A stretch of 64,000 nt of DNA from Azomonas macrocytogenes. GTDB taxonomy: Bacteria > Pseudomonadota > Gammaproteobacteria > Pseudomonadales > Pseudomonadaceae. Made by a program: the position numbers and the translations under genes. Positions 34,257 through 44,983 of this stretch are shown here, in pieces (the first letter of the stretch is position 1; each line of letters starts with the position of its first letter). The stretch is from NCBI RefSeq assembly GCF_014191985.1, contig NZ_JACHXI010000014.1, positions 1 through 64,000 of the forward strand. Reading direction: 5' to 3'. Below the pieces are notes generated by a model. The model ran no database searches, was not told where the DNA came from, and saw only the letters and a program-made list of their open reading frames with translations.

Positions 34257-35981
34257 ATGTTTCGTCGTAAATTTCTCGGTACTACTGTTATGACCGCTAT
34301 GGCGCTGTCTTTGGCGTCAAGTACATTTGCTGCCACTCCTATAGCAATACAGACTGGAGGGAATTGGGCGCGCGATTCAGTAATCTATCAAATTTATCCA
34401 CGTTCTTTCGCCGACAACGATGGTGACGGTATTGGTGATATGCCAGGAATTATCTCGCGCCTGTCCTATCTGGACCAGTTGGGTGTAGATGCGATCTGGC
34501 TGTCGCCCTTCTACAAATCGCCTCAGGCCGACGCCGGCTACGACGTAGCCGACTACCGACTGGTCGACCCGATGTTCGGCAACAACGAGGACTTCGAGCG
34601 CCTGCTAAAGGAGGCTCACGCACGAGGTATCAAGGTGATCGTCGACCTGGTGCCCAACCACACTTCCGATGAGCATGCCTGGTTCCAGGCCGCGCTGAAG
34701 TCGCCGCCCGGCAGCCCCGAGCGCGCCCGTTACATCTTCCGTGACGGCAAGGGCAAAGACGGTGAGCTGCCGCCCAACAACTGGCCAAGCATCTTCGGCA
34801 AATCTGCCTGGGATCGGGTACCGGGCGAGAAGCAGTGGTACCTGCACCTGTTCGACAGCAAGCAACCCGACCTTAATTGGGACAACCCGGAAGTGCGCGC
34901 CGAATTCGAGAAAGTGCTGCGCTTCTGGCTGGACCGCGGTGTGGACGGCTTCCGGGTCGACGTAGCACAAAGCCTGATCAAGGAGAAAGGACTACCTGAT
35001 ATAGACGAAAGCCAATATACGAACGAAGGTGCAATGGTCGGCCCCATGTGGAATCAGCCTCCCGTGCACGAAATCTACCGTTCCTGGCGCAAGATTCTGG
35101 ACAGCTATCCCGGCAAGCGCATCATGGTGGCCGAGGCCTTCGTCAATCCGCGCGAACAGTTGGCCGACTACATCCGCCCCGACGAGATGGACCAGGCGTT
35201 CAACTTCGAATACCTGATGACCAAATGGGACGCGAGCGCCTATAGGAGCATCATCGACAGCTCGATGGCCTTGCCCGCTTCGGTGGGAGCACCGACCACT
35301 TGGGTGACCTCCAACCACGACATCGTGCGCGCGCCTTCGCGCCTCGGCCTGAAGGAGCTGGGCAGGCATGCCTTTCCGGGCAACGGCATCGACGCCAGCA
35401 TGCCTCAACCGGACGAGGTGCTGGGTTTGCGCCGGGCTCGTGCCCTGGCCATGCTGACTCTGGGTCTGCCCGGCTCGGCCTACATCTACCAGGGTGAGGA
35501 ATTGGGCTTGCCTGAACACACCACCATGGAAGGCAAGTACCGTCAGGACCCCATGTTCTTGCGTGCCAAAGGCAAGGGTCTCGGCATCGGCCGCGACGGC
35601 TGCCGCGTACCGTTGCCCTGGAAGGTAGACGCCCCGTCCTTCGGCTTCGGCCCGAGTGACAAGACCTGGCTGCCGCAGCCGGCCTCGTACGCGCGTTATG
35701 CCGTGGACCGCCAGGAGGACGCCGCCGACTCCACGCTGAACCTGTACCGCAAGGTTCTGGAGTTGCGCCATGACTACAAGCTTGGCGACGGTAAGCTGCA
35801 GTGGGTTGACGCTGGCAAGGACGTGCTGGCCTTCGACAACGGTGACCTTCGGGTTGTGATCAACATGGGTGAGCAGGCCACCGCGCTGCCGGAAGGTAGT
35901 CAAGTGCTGCTGTCCAGCGAGCCACTGCAGGAAGCGGGCAAATTGCCGGGTAACACCGCAGTCTGGTTGAAGCGTTCATAA
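34257..35981 (+). CDS. secreted GH13 alpha-glucosidase
   Basis: A 574-aa enzyme with a signal peptide (1-25, ending TFA-A). The GH13 barrel has SVIYQIYPRSFADNDGDGIG, DAIWLSPFYKSPQADAGYDV and VIVDLVPNHTSDEH. The catalytic residues fall in DGFRVDVAQ (nucleophile Asp), MVAEAF (acid/base Glu) and SNHDIVR (Asp). It probably releases glucose from maltose, isomaltose or sucrose-like alpha-glucosides in the periplasm. The regions GRDGCRVPLPW and WLPQPASYARYAVDRQ resemble actinobacterial alpha-glucosidases more than the usual Pseudomonas GH13 enzymes, so transfer is likely. It is the only intact gene downstream of polyol promoter copy 2. Confidence 0.87.
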   Translation: MFRRKFLGTTVMTAMALSLASSTFAATPIAIQTGGNWARDSVIYQIYPRSFADNDGDGIGDMPGIISRLSYLDQLGVDAIWLSPFYKSPQADAGYDVADYRLVDPMFGNNEDFERLLKEAHARGIKVIVDLVPNHTSDEHAWFQAALKSPPGSPERARYIFRDGKGKDGELPPNNWPSIFGKSAWDRVPGEKQWYLHLFDSKQPDLNWDNPEVRAEFEKVLRFWLDRGVDGFRVDVAQSLIKEKGLPDIDESQYTNEGAMVGPMWNQPPVHEIYRSWRKILDSYPGKRIMVAEAFVNPREQLADYIRPDEMDQAFNFEYLMTKWDASAYRSIIDSSMALPASVGAPTTWVTSNHDIVRAPSRLGLKELGRHAFPGNGIDASMPQPDEVLGLRRARALAMLTLGLPGSAYIYQGEELGLPEHTTMEGKYRQDPMFLRAKGKGLGIGRDGCRVPLPWKVDAPSFGFGPSDKTWLPQPASYARYAVDRQEDAADSTLNLYRKVLELRHDYKLGDGKLQWVDAGKDVLAFDNGDLRVVINMGEQATALPEGSQVLLSSEPLQEAGKLPGNTAVWLKRS

Positions 35982-36119
35982 ACCTTCTCCAGTTGAAGCG
36001 CCGCTGTATCCGGAGCTTCAACTGGCCAGAGCTATGAAAGAAGGGCTGGCCACTACCCCTTACTTCCACATGCCTGGCCTGGAGATGTCCTGATGTTTCT
36101 TATTCATCCACAGGCTCGT

Positions 36120-36445
36120 ACCACTCCGGCTATTCGTGCTGAAATCACTCGCTCCAATGCACCTATGGTGCGTTTGACTGTGCTGAGCTCCCAGCCTGGT
36201 AGGCGTATCTCGATCCACTCTCTGGCCAGTAGCTCGAACGTGCTATTGGCGACCAGCAGCTGCGCCTGCTTGCGAGCCTGCTTGGTTTCGATGGGGTTGG
36301 CTCCAACCGATGATTCTGTTCTCAGCTCTGCTGCTTTCTGCCGTGCCAATGCTCCACTCATTTCAGGGTAGGAACCAAGGCCAAGCCAGCTCCATTTGCC
36401 GTCAGGTTTTTGTAACGGTAGTTCCAGGACTTCTGCCCATTGGTC
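36120..36445 (-). pseudogene. P4-type tyrosine integrase remnant
   Basis: Minus-strand reading gives GQKSWNYRYKN, AGLGSYPEMSGALARQKAAE and NPIETKQARKQAQ, then NSTFELLAREWIE and STVKRTIGALE. This is the arm-binding and core-binding start of P4/CP4-57-type integrases. The extreme N-terminus and the whole catalytic domain are missing, so it is inactive. It lies about 180 bp from the 3' end of tRNA-Arg and is read in the same direction, the usual position for such integrases. Confidence 0.75.
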
Positions 36446-36538
36446 TGCGCTTTATGTCTTTACTGCGCATTGTGTGTACACCTGGGTTCGATTTTTAAGC
36501 TGGTGTACACGGTAGTCAAGGATAGGGGTAGACAAGTA

Positions 36539-36605
36539 GAGACAGCCAGAGACAACAAAGCCCGCACGGGGCGGGCTTTTGAGGGTGTTTCGTAGACTGT
36601 TGGAG
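36539..36605 (-). repeat. right copy of the island-flanking direct repeat
   Basis: Matches 28428-28494. On the minus strand it follows tRNA-Arg by about 20 bp and includes its terminator hairpin (AAAGCCCGCC...GCGGGCTTTG). It marks the tRNA-proximal edge of the island. Confidence 0.75.
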
Positions 36606-36624
36606 ACAGCTGGAAACAGGTAGC

Positions 36625-36701
36625 TGGCGCATCTGGCGGGATTCGAACCCACGACCCCTGCCTTCGGAGGGCAGTACTCTATCCAGCTGAGCTACAGATG
36701 C
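36625..36701 (-). tRNA. tRNA-Arg (anticodon CCG)
   Basis: A 77-nt gene with the 3' CCA encoded. The acceptor stem is GCATCTG/CAGATGC, the D arm contains AGCTCAGCTGG, and the anticodon stem-loop CTGCC-CTCCGAA-GGCAG reads CCG. The T arm GTGGG-TTCGAAT-CCCGC is canonical. Codon read: CGG. The integrase relic and direct repeat on its 3' side indicate past use as an integration site. Confidence 0.96.
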
Positions 36702-36845
36702 GTATCGACACCGGTATTACCTGAGCGCTATCCAATCATTGCAATCTCTGATGGGTGGCTCGCGTCGCGGGCGCCATGATACGCATGTCATGGGCTGTCG
36801 TCCATGTCGTCGGCTGATTGGTGATGATGGTTCAAACGTGAAAAG

Positions 36846-36868
36846 GGCAGGCTGGTGTCGCGCCTGCC
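36846..36868 (-). terminator. terminator of ahpF
   Basis: In minus reading, GGCAGGC, a 9-nt loop, GCCTGCC, then CTTTTC. It lies about 30 bp past the ahpF stop. Confidence 0.7.
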
Positions 36869-36894
36869 TATGTTTCTGTTCGGCGTGGGCCGGG

Positions 36895-38454
36895 TTATTC
36901 CGGTGCCGAGCTGCGGATCAGGTGATCGAAGGCCGACAGCGAGGCTTTGGCGCCTTCGCCGACGGCAATAACGATCTGTTTGTACGGTACGGTGGTTACA
37001 TCGCCGGCTGCGAATATGCCAGGCAGCGATGTTTGTCCACGATCGTCGATGATGATTTCGCCACGCGGGCTCAGTTCCACGGTGCCTTTCAGCCACTCGG
37101 TGTTGGGGAGCAGGCCGATTTGCACGAAGACGCCTTCGAGGTCGATGGTGTGAAACTCGTTGGATGAGCGATCCTTGTAGGACAGGCCGTTGACTTTCTT
37201 GCCGTCGCCTTTCACTTCGCTGATCTGAGCATTAAGGATCACGTCGACGTTCGGCAGGCTGTGCAGCTTGCGTTGCAGCACGGCATCGGCGCGCAGGGTG
37301 TTGTGGGTCAGCAACGTGACATGGGCGACTACGCCAGCCAGGTCGATGGCTGCTTCCACGCCGGAGTTGCCTCCACCGACCACGGCCACGCGCTTGCCCT
37401 TGAACAGTGGGCCGTCGCAGTGCGGGCAGTAGGCTACGCCGCGGGTGCGGTATTCGGTTTCGCCCGGAACGTTCAGCTCGCGGTAGCGGGCGCCGGTCGC
37501 CAGAATGATGGTCTTGGATTTGAGTACGGCGCCGGAGGCGAAATGTACTTGATGGAGACCGCCTTTGGTGTTCGGCACCAACTGGGTGGCGCGCTGTAGG
37601 TTGGTGATATCCACTTCGTACTGGCGGATGTGTTCTTCCAGTGCGGTGGCCAGTTTCGGGCCTTCGGTCTCTTGTACGGAGATGAAGTTCTCAATGGCCA
37701 TGGTATCCAGTACCTGTCCACCGAAGCGTTCGGCTGCAATGCCGGTGCGGATGCCTTTGCGCGCGGCGTAGATGGCGGCTGAGGCGCCAGCCGGGCCACC
37801 ACCGACGATCAGGACGTCAAAGGCTTCCTTGGCGTTGAGTTTTTCCGCTTCGCGGGCGGAGGCATTGGTGTCGAGCTTGGCAAGGAATTCTTCCAGGCCC
37901 ATGCGGCCTTGGCCGAATACCTCGCCGTTCAGGTAGATGGTCGGTACTGCCATGATCTGGCGTTTCTCGACTTCGTCCTGGAACAGGGCGCCGTCGATGG
38001 CGACGTGGCGGATGTTCGGGTTCAGCACGGCCATCAGGTTCAAGGCCTGGACCACGTCGGGGCAGTTCTGGCAGGACAGCGAGAAGTAGGTTTCGAAGTT
38101 GTATTCACCTTCGATGGCGCGAATCTGTTCGATGGTTTCGGCGCTGGTCTTGGATGGGTGGCCGCCAACTTGCAGTAGTGCCAGTATCAGGGAGGTGAAC
38201 TCGTGGCCCATGGGCAGGCCGGCGAAGCGCAGGCTGATGTCACCGCCGGGGCGATTTAGGGAAAAGGAGGGCTTGCGCTCGTTGTCGCCGTCGGTTTTCA
38301 GCGTGATCTTGTCCGAAAGACTGGCGATGTCTTGCAGCAGTCCCAGCATTTCCTGGGCTTTCGCGCTGTCGTTGAGCGAGGCGACGATTTCTATCGGCTG
38401 GGTGACTTTGTCCAGGTAGGCTTTCAATTGGGTCTTGAGATTGGCGTCCAGCAT
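36895..38454 (-). CDS. ahpF: alkyl hydroperoxide reductase subunit F
   Basis: A 519-aa flavoprotein that passes electrons from NADH to the peroxidase AhpC. The N-terminal double-thioredoxin-like domain carries C128-Q-N-C131. FAD binding [17 protein letters not shown] lies near 217. The redox centre is AYCPHCDGP, and NADH binding is [29 protein letters not shown] closes the FAD domain. Length and order are standard. ahpC, usually adjacent, is not next to it: upstream is a 365-bp gap and then a DUF3299 gene. Confidence 0.95.
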   Translation of the reverse strand: MLDANLKTQLKAYLDKVTQPIEIVASLNDSAKAQEMLGLLQDIASLSDKITLKTDGDNERKPSFSLNRPGGDISLRFAGLPMGHEFTSLILALLQVGGHPSKTSAETIEQIRAIEGEYNFETYFSLSCQNCPDVVQALNLMAVLNPNIRHVAIDGALFQDEVEKRQIMAVPTIYLNGEVFGQGRMGLEEFLAKLDTNASAREAEKLNAKEAFDVLIVGGGPAGASAAIYAARKGIRTGIAAERFGGQVLDTMAIENFISVQETEGPKLATALEEHIRQYEVDITNLQRATQLVPNTKGGLHQVHFASGAVLKSKTIILATGARYRELNVPGETEYRTRGVAYCPHCDGPLFKGKRVAVVGGGNSGVEAAIDLAGVVAHVTLLTHNTLRADAVLQRKLHSLPNVDVILNAQISEVKGDGKKVNGLSYKDRSSNEFHTIDLEGVFVQIGLLPNTEWLKGTVELSPRGEIIIDDRGQTSLPGIFAAGDVTTVPYKQIVIAVGEGAKASLSAFDHLIRSSAPE

Positions 38455-38819
38455 CGTGGCGATTACTCCGTTGTCAAAATGGATGCCCGTTGATTCGGGG
38501 CGCAGAAGGTGGAAAGTTTCAATGAAGTTACTTTAAGGCAACGGCTGGTTTATGCGTAAATTGAATAAACCACTTGCGTCGATTCGGTTTCGCTATTTTT
38601 TCGGACGAGTCTAGGTGTCCGTGCCCGCACTCAAGCTTCTTCAATACAGCGTTGCCACTGCCCACCATGGCCTTGCTATGCGTCGTCGCGAAAACGCTGC
38701 TTATCCTAACTTGAGTTAACCAATCAACCGTACCGAGCAGCAGCATCGAAAGCCGGTTTTCGCTGGAAGGCGTAGCGGCCGCTTTCCAAGGAACGGCCGA
38801 ATTTGGCCTGGCGTGGGGT
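38455..38819. promoter_or_regulatory. ahpF upstream region
   Basis: A 365-bp region without a gene I can support. It contains an inverted repeat GGTTTAT (38547-38553) / ATAAACC (38565-38571), which may be an operator or weak hairpin. An OxyR-like pattern of four spaced ATAG/CTAT elements was not clear by eye. Confidence 0.4.
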
Positions 38820-39350
38820 TCAAGGATTGTCTTCGGTGATCAGGCGCAGACTGGCGGCATTTATTACGTAGGCGGCGTCGGCCAGTTCATTGCTGGTTTT
38901 TTCGATGGCGAGACGGCCTTCGACCTGTAGAGGTGCATAGATATCTTCCAGCGCGAAACCCTTGGGGTAGCGCACCAGCACGATCTGGTTCGGCGGTGGC
39001 GGTGGAACGTGAATGCAGGCGCCAGGGTAGGGGACGAGAAAGAAGGCCGTGCTGCGGCCTTTGGCATCGTTTTCCAGCGGTACGGGATAGCCGGCGAGGC
39101 GAATCCGCTTGCCGTTCAGCTCGGGTACGGTTCGCGTGGAATACATGACGTCGGGCAGGCCGCTGCCTTGCCTTAGCCCGCCCTTGTCGCTGAAACCGGT
39201 ATTTTCCGGGGAGTCATGGGTAATTTCCGGCATTTCCTCAAGAGCCTTGCGGTCGCTGGCGGGCATCAGTTCGAGCCAGTCGAGCTCCGGTGTGGCCGCC
39301 TGGGCGAGCAGGGCAAAGCAGATGAGAAGGAGTGCAGAGAGTGATCGCAT
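38820..39350 (-). CDS. exported DUF3299 protein
   Basis: A 176-aa protein with a signal peptide (1-18, ending AQA) and a DUF3299 domain. The family features RIRLAGYPVPL, TAFFLVPYPGACIHVPPPPP and QIVLVRYPKG are all present. It is periplasmic. Function in this family is not settled; members are often found near metal or ABC-transport genes. A conserved Cys in the GACIH segment may bind a ligand. Confidence 0.82.
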   Translation of the reverse strand: MRSLSALLLICFALLAQAATPELDWLELMPASDRKALEEMPEITHDSPENTGFSDKGGLRQGSGLPDVMYSTRTVPELNGKRIRLAGYPVPLENDAKGRSTAFFLVPYPGACIHVPPPPPNQIVLVRYPKGFALEDIYAPLQVEGRLAIEKTSNELADAAYVINAASLRLITEDNP

Positions 39351-39533
39351 GGAAAACGAGGGTCTTGGATAAAGTCGTGGCGGATCATGCCGGAAAAGGT
39401 TCGTAAAGCGAAGGCATGGATAACGAGGACGTTCGATTGCGGCGGTCGAGTTCGCCCGTTTCCGACATGGCGCCGTATTCTGCGATGAATGTGCAGGGCC
39501 ATATGAAACGGCCCTGCTGGAGAACTGCCTGGT

Positions 39534-39785
39534 TCAATCTCGGCGGCTGCCGACCTTGGCGAATATCAGCAATAGAAGGACCGCGCCAATCACTGCACCG
39601 ATAAAGCCTGCCGGTTCGCCGGCACGGTAGATGCCCAGTGCCTGGCCGCCGTAGGTGGCCAGCAGAGAGCCACCGATACCGAGCAGGATAGTCATGATCC
39701 AGCCCATGGTGTCGCTGCCGGGCTTTAGAAAGCGTGCAACCAGGCCCACGATCAGGCCGATGATGATGGTGCCGATAATGCTCAT
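39534..39785 (-). CDS. GlsB/YeaQ/YmgE-family membrane protein
   Basis: An 83-aa protein with three hydrophobic helices: SIIGTIIIGLIVGLVARFLK, MGWIMTILLGIGGSLLATYG and GFIGAVIGAVLLLLIFA. The glycine-rich helix pattern and the KPGxDxMGW loop define the transglycosylase-associated (GlsB/YeaQ) family, linked to envelope stress. GGAGAG precedes the ATG. Confidence 0.88.
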   Translation of the reverse strand: MSIIGTIIIGLIVGLVARFLKPGSDTMGWIMTILLGIGGSLLATYGGQALGIYRAGEPAGFIGAVIGAVLLLLIFAKVGSRRD

Positions 39786-39890
39786 GGATAACTCTCCTAC
39801 GGTCTCGTTTTGCTATGGGGTGTAGCAGTGGACCGGAAGGGAGAAAAGCAGTTCGCGCCGTTGCGTCAAACGGTGCGCTTGGCCGGAGAT

Positions 39891-40982
39891 TCAGCTCCGG
39901 TTTGGCTCGATCAGCGCCTGGACAGCCGTGATGGCGCGCTCCAGGGCTGGTCGATCAGCGCAACGCAGCGTGGCATGGCCGACCTTGCGGCCGGCCTTGA
40001 ATGCCTTGCCATAGTGGTGCAGGTGGCAATCGTCGATGGCGATGATCCGGTTCGGTGCAGGAACTTCGCCAATGAGGTTGAGCATGGCGCTTTCGCCGAC
40101 CTTGGCCGTTGAGCCCAGCGGCAAGCCGGTGACTGCGCGCAGGTGGTTTTCGAACTGGCTGCATTGCGCGCCTTCGATGCTCCAGTGCCCGGAGTTATGG
40201 ACGCGCGGCGCGATTTCGTTGGCTTTCAGGCCACCATCCACTTCGAAGAACTCGAACGCCAGGACACCGACGTAATGGAGTTTTTCCAGCACGCGACCGA
40301 CATAGTCTTCGGCCATGGTTTGCAGCGGATGGTCGGTGCTGGGCACTGACAGGCGCAGGATGCCGTTTTCGTGGGTGTTGTGCACCAGCGGATAGAAACG
40401 GGTCTGGCCGTCGCGGGCCCGTACAGCCACCAGGGATACTTCGCCAGTGAAAGCTACGAAGCCTTCGAGGATGCAGGGCACACTGCCCAGTTCGGCAAAT
40501 GCATCCTGCACATCGGCCTGGCTGCGCAGGACTTTCTGGCCTTTGCCGTCGTAGCCCAGGGTACGGGTCTTGAGTACGGCGGGCAGGCCGATCTCGGCGA
40601 CGGCGGTATCCAGGTCGTCCTGGGACAGCACGTTGGCGAAGGTGGGCGTAGGAATGCCCAGTTCGCGGAACATGGATTTCTCGAACCAGCGGTCGCGGGC
40701 GATGCGTAGTGATTCGGCAGACGGGTAAACCGGGACGAACTGGGAGAGAAAGGCCACGGTTTCAGCCGGTACGCTCTCGAATTCGAAGGTGACCAGATCC
40801 ACTTCGTCGGCCAGCTGGCGCAGGTGATCCTGATCGCCGTAGTCGGCGCGGATGTGCTCGCCCAGCGCGGCGGCGCAGGCATCCGGGGCTGGATCGAGAA
40901 AAGCGAAGCTCATGCCCAGCGGCGTTCCTGCCAGGGCCAGCATACGACCGAGTTGGCCGCCACCGATCACACCGATTTTCAT
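39891..40982 (-). CDS. purK: 5-(carboxyamino)imidazole ribonucleotide synthase
   Basis: A 363-aa ATP-grasp enzyme that carboxylates AIR to N5-CAIR in purine synthesis. It starts MKIGVIGGGQLGRMLA. LKTRTLGYDGKGQKVL, VSLVAVRARDGQTRFYP, NEIAPRVHNSGHWS and the C-terminal HHYGKAFKAGRKVGHATL are family marks. The ATG at 40982 lies 57 bp after the purE stop, and the two genes form an operon with purE first. Confidence 0.95.
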   Translation of the reverse strand: MKIGVIGGGQLGRMLALAGTPLGMSFAFLDPAPDACAAALGEHIRADYGDQDHLRQLADEVDLVTFEFESVPAETVAFLSQFVPVYPSAESLRIARDRWFEKSMFRELGIPTPTFANVLSQDDLDTAVAEIGLPAVLKTRTLGYDGKGQKVLRSQADVQDAFAELGSVPCILEGFVAFTGEVSLVAVRARDGQTRFYPLVHNTHENGILRLSVPSTDHPLQTMAEDYVGRVLEKLHYVGVLAFEFFEVDGGLKANEIAPRVHNSGHWSIEGAQCSQFENHLRAVTGLPLGSTAKVGESAMLNLIGEVPAPNRIIAIDDCHLHHYGKAFKAGRKVGHATLRCADRPALERAITAVQALIEPNRS

Positions 40983-41039
40983 GTATTTACATCTCCAGAT
41001 TCGACCGCATCGCTGCTCCTGGCGGCCGGTTTGCGGCAA

Positions 41040-41531
41040 TCAGGCTTTACGCGGGTCAGGATTGTCCAGGACGCTGCGAGTCTGCTCTTCGCGGAATTTC
41101 TTCAGTGTGGCGCGGTATTCAGGGAATTCATGGCCGACGATGCTCGCCGCCAGCAGGGCGGCATTGACTGCACCTGCCTTGCCGATGGCCAACGTGGCGA
41201 CCGGTACGCCCGCCGGCATCTGCACGATGGAAAGCAGCGAGTCGACGCCCGAGAGCATGGATGACTGTACCGGCACGCCCAGGATCGGCAGGTGGGTCTT
41301 GGCCGCGCACATGCCGGGCAGGTGTGCCGCACCACCGGCGCCGGCGATGATCACGCGCAGCCCCCGGTCGGCAGCCTGTTCGGCGTAACTGAACAGCAGA
41401 TCCGGCGTGCGATGCGCCGAGACGACCGTGACTTCGTGGGGAATCCCCAGTTTTTCCAGCATCTCGGCGGTATGGCTCATGGTGGACCAGTCGGACTTGG
41501 AGCCCATGATCACGCCTACCAGTGCACTCAT
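41040..41531 (-). CDS. purE: N5-carboxyaminoimidazole ribonucleotide mutase
   Basis: A 163-aa class I PurE moving the carboxyl of N5-CAIR to carbon 4. [13 protein letters not shown] near the start carries the substrate loop, and [14 protein letters not shown] has the catalytic His. [20 protein letters not shown] and [20 protein letters not shown] follow. The start MSALVG at 41531 was chosen over longer frames because it aligns with the family start and has GGAG upstream. Confidence 0.95.
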   Translation of the reverse strand: MSALVGVIMGSKSDWSTMSHTAEMLEKLGIPHEVTVVSAHRTPDLLFSYAEQAADRGLRVIIAGAGGAAHLPGMCAAKTHLPILGVPVQSSMLSGVDSLLSIVQMPAGVPVATLAIGKAGAVNAALLAASIVGHEFPEYRATLKKFREEQTRSVLDNPDPRKA

Positions 41532-41573
41532 CGTCGTGCTTCTCCAGAACCTGCGCCGTGGCGCAAAAGCGAA

Positions 41574-41595
41574 GAGCCACGCAATGGCGTGGCTC
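41574..41595 (-). terminator. hairpin between the HD-GYP gene and purE
   Basis: GAGCCACGC, loop, GCGTGGCTC; on the minus strand it is followed by TTCGCTTTTG. It lies 96 bp past the HD-GYP stop and 43 bp before the purE start, so it probably ends the HD-GYP transcript, though it could also sit in a purE leader. Confidence 0.5.
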
Positions 41596-41690
41596 GTAAT
41601 GTCATGATCGGCTTGTCTCGGCCGATCTCGGAACGGAACAGTATATCGCAAAGCGAAAAGTGTCGCCGTTGCGAATGGTTGATGGAAGTC

Positions 41691-42752
<1,062 letters not shown>

Positions 42753-43117
42753 AAGCGGGTTGCCTCTGATGCTGGAAACGGCCAGGCGATGTCGCCAACT
42801 GCGCCTGGTGGCGCATGGCAGAGTTCGCACGGCCGACGATCCTGTGAGGTGGTGCTATTGGGTATTAGCCGAAATTGGCGTCTGCCATCTGAAATGTATC
42901 GGAAAACCGGATGATTGGTACGAGATCCGGCGATTACCGGCTGCCATTCGCCGGATATTCCGGGTAGGTAGTGGGTCGGTTCGAACGCTGGCAGCGCTCT
43001 TGAGCTCGACATTTCATACTGAAATGAAACGTGTAGAGGTATCGCTGTTTACCCATTCGCTTTGTACAGATGCAAGACACCACCATGTTGCTCCACATGG
43101 CGGCGTCCGTTATTTTT
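42753..43117. other. intergenic region between the HD-GYP gene and pycB
   Basis: A 365-bp gap with no supported gene. It contains a near-palindrome CATTTCATACTGAAATG around 43009-43025. The HD-GYP promoter should lie near 42800. Confidence 0.35.
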
Positions 43118-44923
43118 TCAAGCCTCGATTTCGATCAGCACTTCACCTGGATTGATCCGATCGCCTTTGGCGACATGGATGGCTTTGATCGTTCCGGTCA
43201 ATGGCGCCTGTATTTCGGTTTCCATCTTCATCGCTTCGGTGATCAACAGTGCCTGGCCGGCCTTGACCGTGTCGCCTGGCTTGACCAGCACCTCGACGAT
43301 ATTGCCTGGCATGTTGGTGCTGACGTCGCCCGGAGCGCTGGACTGGCGACGTTTGCCGTCGCTGCCCGCGATGTAGTTGTTCAAGGGTTCGAACACCACT
43401 TCTTCCGGCATGCCGTCGATGGATAGGTAGAAGTGGCGCTTGCCCTCGCCCTTGATGCCGACTCCGGTGATATCGACCCGGTAGCTTTCGCCGTGTACGT
43501 CGATGACGAACTCGGTCGGCACACCGGCACCACCAGCAGAGGGGCTGTTGGCATCGGGAATCGGCAGTAGCGCTTCTGGCTGTAGCGTGCCGGCTTCCCG
43601 TTCTTCCAGAAACTTGCGGCCGATATCCGGGAACATGGCGTAGGTCAGTACATCTTCCTCGGATCTGGCCAGTGCGCTGATTTCGCCACGGAGCTTGTCC
43701 AGTTCGGGTTTGAGCAGATCGGCCGGGCGCACTTCGATCAACTCCTCGCCGCCGATGGCCTGGCGCCGCAGTTTTTCATCGACCTTGCCGGGGGCCTTGC
43801 CGTAGCGGCCCTGCAGGTAGAATTTCACTTCATTGGTGATGGTCTTGTAGCGCTCGCCCGCCAGCACATTGAAGAACGCCTGGGTGCCGACGATCTGCGA
43901 CGTTGGCGTGACCAGCGGCGGGAAGCCCAGGTCTTCACGTACCCGCGGGATTTCCGCCAGCACATCGCTCATCCGCTCCAGTGCGCCCTGTTCTTTCAAC
44001 TGGTTGGCCAGGTTGGAGATCATGCCGCCCGGTACTTGGTTGACTTGCACGCGAGTATCGACGCCCGTGAATTCGCTTTCGAACTGGTGATACTTCTTGC
44101 GCACGGCATGGAAGTACAGGCCGATTTCCTGCAGCAGGGCCAGGTCCAGGCCGGTATCGAACGGGGTATCGCGTAGCGCGGCGACCATGGATTCGGTACC
44201 CGGATGGCTGGTGCCCCAGGCCATGGAGGAAATCGCCGTATCGATGCGGTCGGCACCGTTTTCGATGGCTTTGAGCTGGCACATGGTGGCGACGCCGGCA
44301 GTGTCGTGGGCGTGAATCGCCACCTCCAGCGGTAGCGCGTCTTTCAAGGCCTTGACCAGCTCACCGGTAGCGTAGGGGGTAAGCAGACCGGCCATATCCT
44401 TGATCGCCAGCGAGTCGATCCCCATGGCGGCCATTGTCTTGGCTTGTTCGACAAAGGCTCCGATAGTGTGTACAGGGCTGGTGGTATAGCAGAGGGTGCC
44501 CTGGGCGTGCTTGCCGCTTTTCTTGACGGCCCTGATGGCGGTTTCCAGGTTACGCACATCATTCATCGCATCGAAGATACGGAATACATCGATGCCGTTT
44601 TCGGCGGATCTGGCGATGAATGCTTCGACCACATCATCGCTGTAGTGGCGATAACCGAGCAGGTTCTGGCCGCGCACCAGCATTTGCAGGCGTGTATTGG
44701 GCAGGGCCTTGCGCAGTGCCCGCAGGCGCTCCCACGGATCTTCCTTGAGAAAGCGCACGCAGGCATCGAAAGTGGCACCGCCCCAGACTTCCAGCGACCA
44801 ATAGCCGACTCTGTCGAGTTTGGCGCAGATCGGTAGCATGTCCTCGGTGCGCATGCGGGTGGCTAGCAGCGACTGATGCGCGTCGCGCAGGATGGTATCG
44901 GTGACTTGGATTTTTTTGCTCAT
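43118..44923 (-). CDS. pycB: pyruvate carboxylase subunit B (carboxyltransferase + biotin carrier)
   Basis: A 601-aa protein combining a carboxyltransferase domain (about 1-460) and a biotinyl domain (about 525-601). TDTILRDAHQSLLATRMRTE starts the TIM barrel; VFRIFDAMND and VAIHAHDTAGVATM carry metal-binding residues. The biotin lysine lies in ITEAMKMETEI. It resembles OadA, but the partner is a biotin carboxylase and no membrane OadB/OadG is present. The product is therefore the two-subunit pyruvate carboxylase known in Pseudomonas, replenishing oxaloacetate. It lies 60 bp after pycA. Confidence 0.93.
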   Translation of the reverse strand: MSKKIQVTDTILRDAHQSLLATRMRTEDMLPICAKLDRVGYWSLEVWGGATFDACVRFLKEDPWERLRALRKALPNTRLQMLVRGQNLLGYRHYSDDVVEAFIARSAENGIDVFRIFDAMNDVRNLETAIRAVKKSGKHAQGTLCYTTSPVHTIGAFVEQAKTMAAMGIDSLAIKDMAGLLTPYATGELVKALKDALPLEVAIHAHDTAGVATMCQLKAIENGADRIDTAISSMAWGTSHPGTESMVAALRDTPFDTGLDLALLQEIGLYFHAVRKKYHQFESEFTGVDTRVQVNQVPGGMISNLANQLKEQGALERMSDVLAEIPRVREDLGFPPLVTPTSQIVGTQAFFNVLAGERYKTITNEVKFYLQGRYGKAPGKVDEKLRRQAIGGEELIEVRPADLLKPELDKLRGEISALARSEEDVLTYAMFPDIGRKFLEEREAGTLQPEALLPIPDANSPSAGGAGVPTEFVIDVHGESYRVDITGVGIKGEGKRHFYLSIDGMPEEVVFEPLNNYIAGSDGKRRQSSAPGDVSTNMPGNIVEVLVKPGDTVKAGQALLITEAMKMETEIQAPLTGTIKAIHVAKGDRINPGEVLIEIEA

Positions 44924-44983
44924 TTCTCAGAATCCTTGTTGCGCTGGATGCCGCAGGCAAAAGCGCTTCACTTTCCAGCTTTC

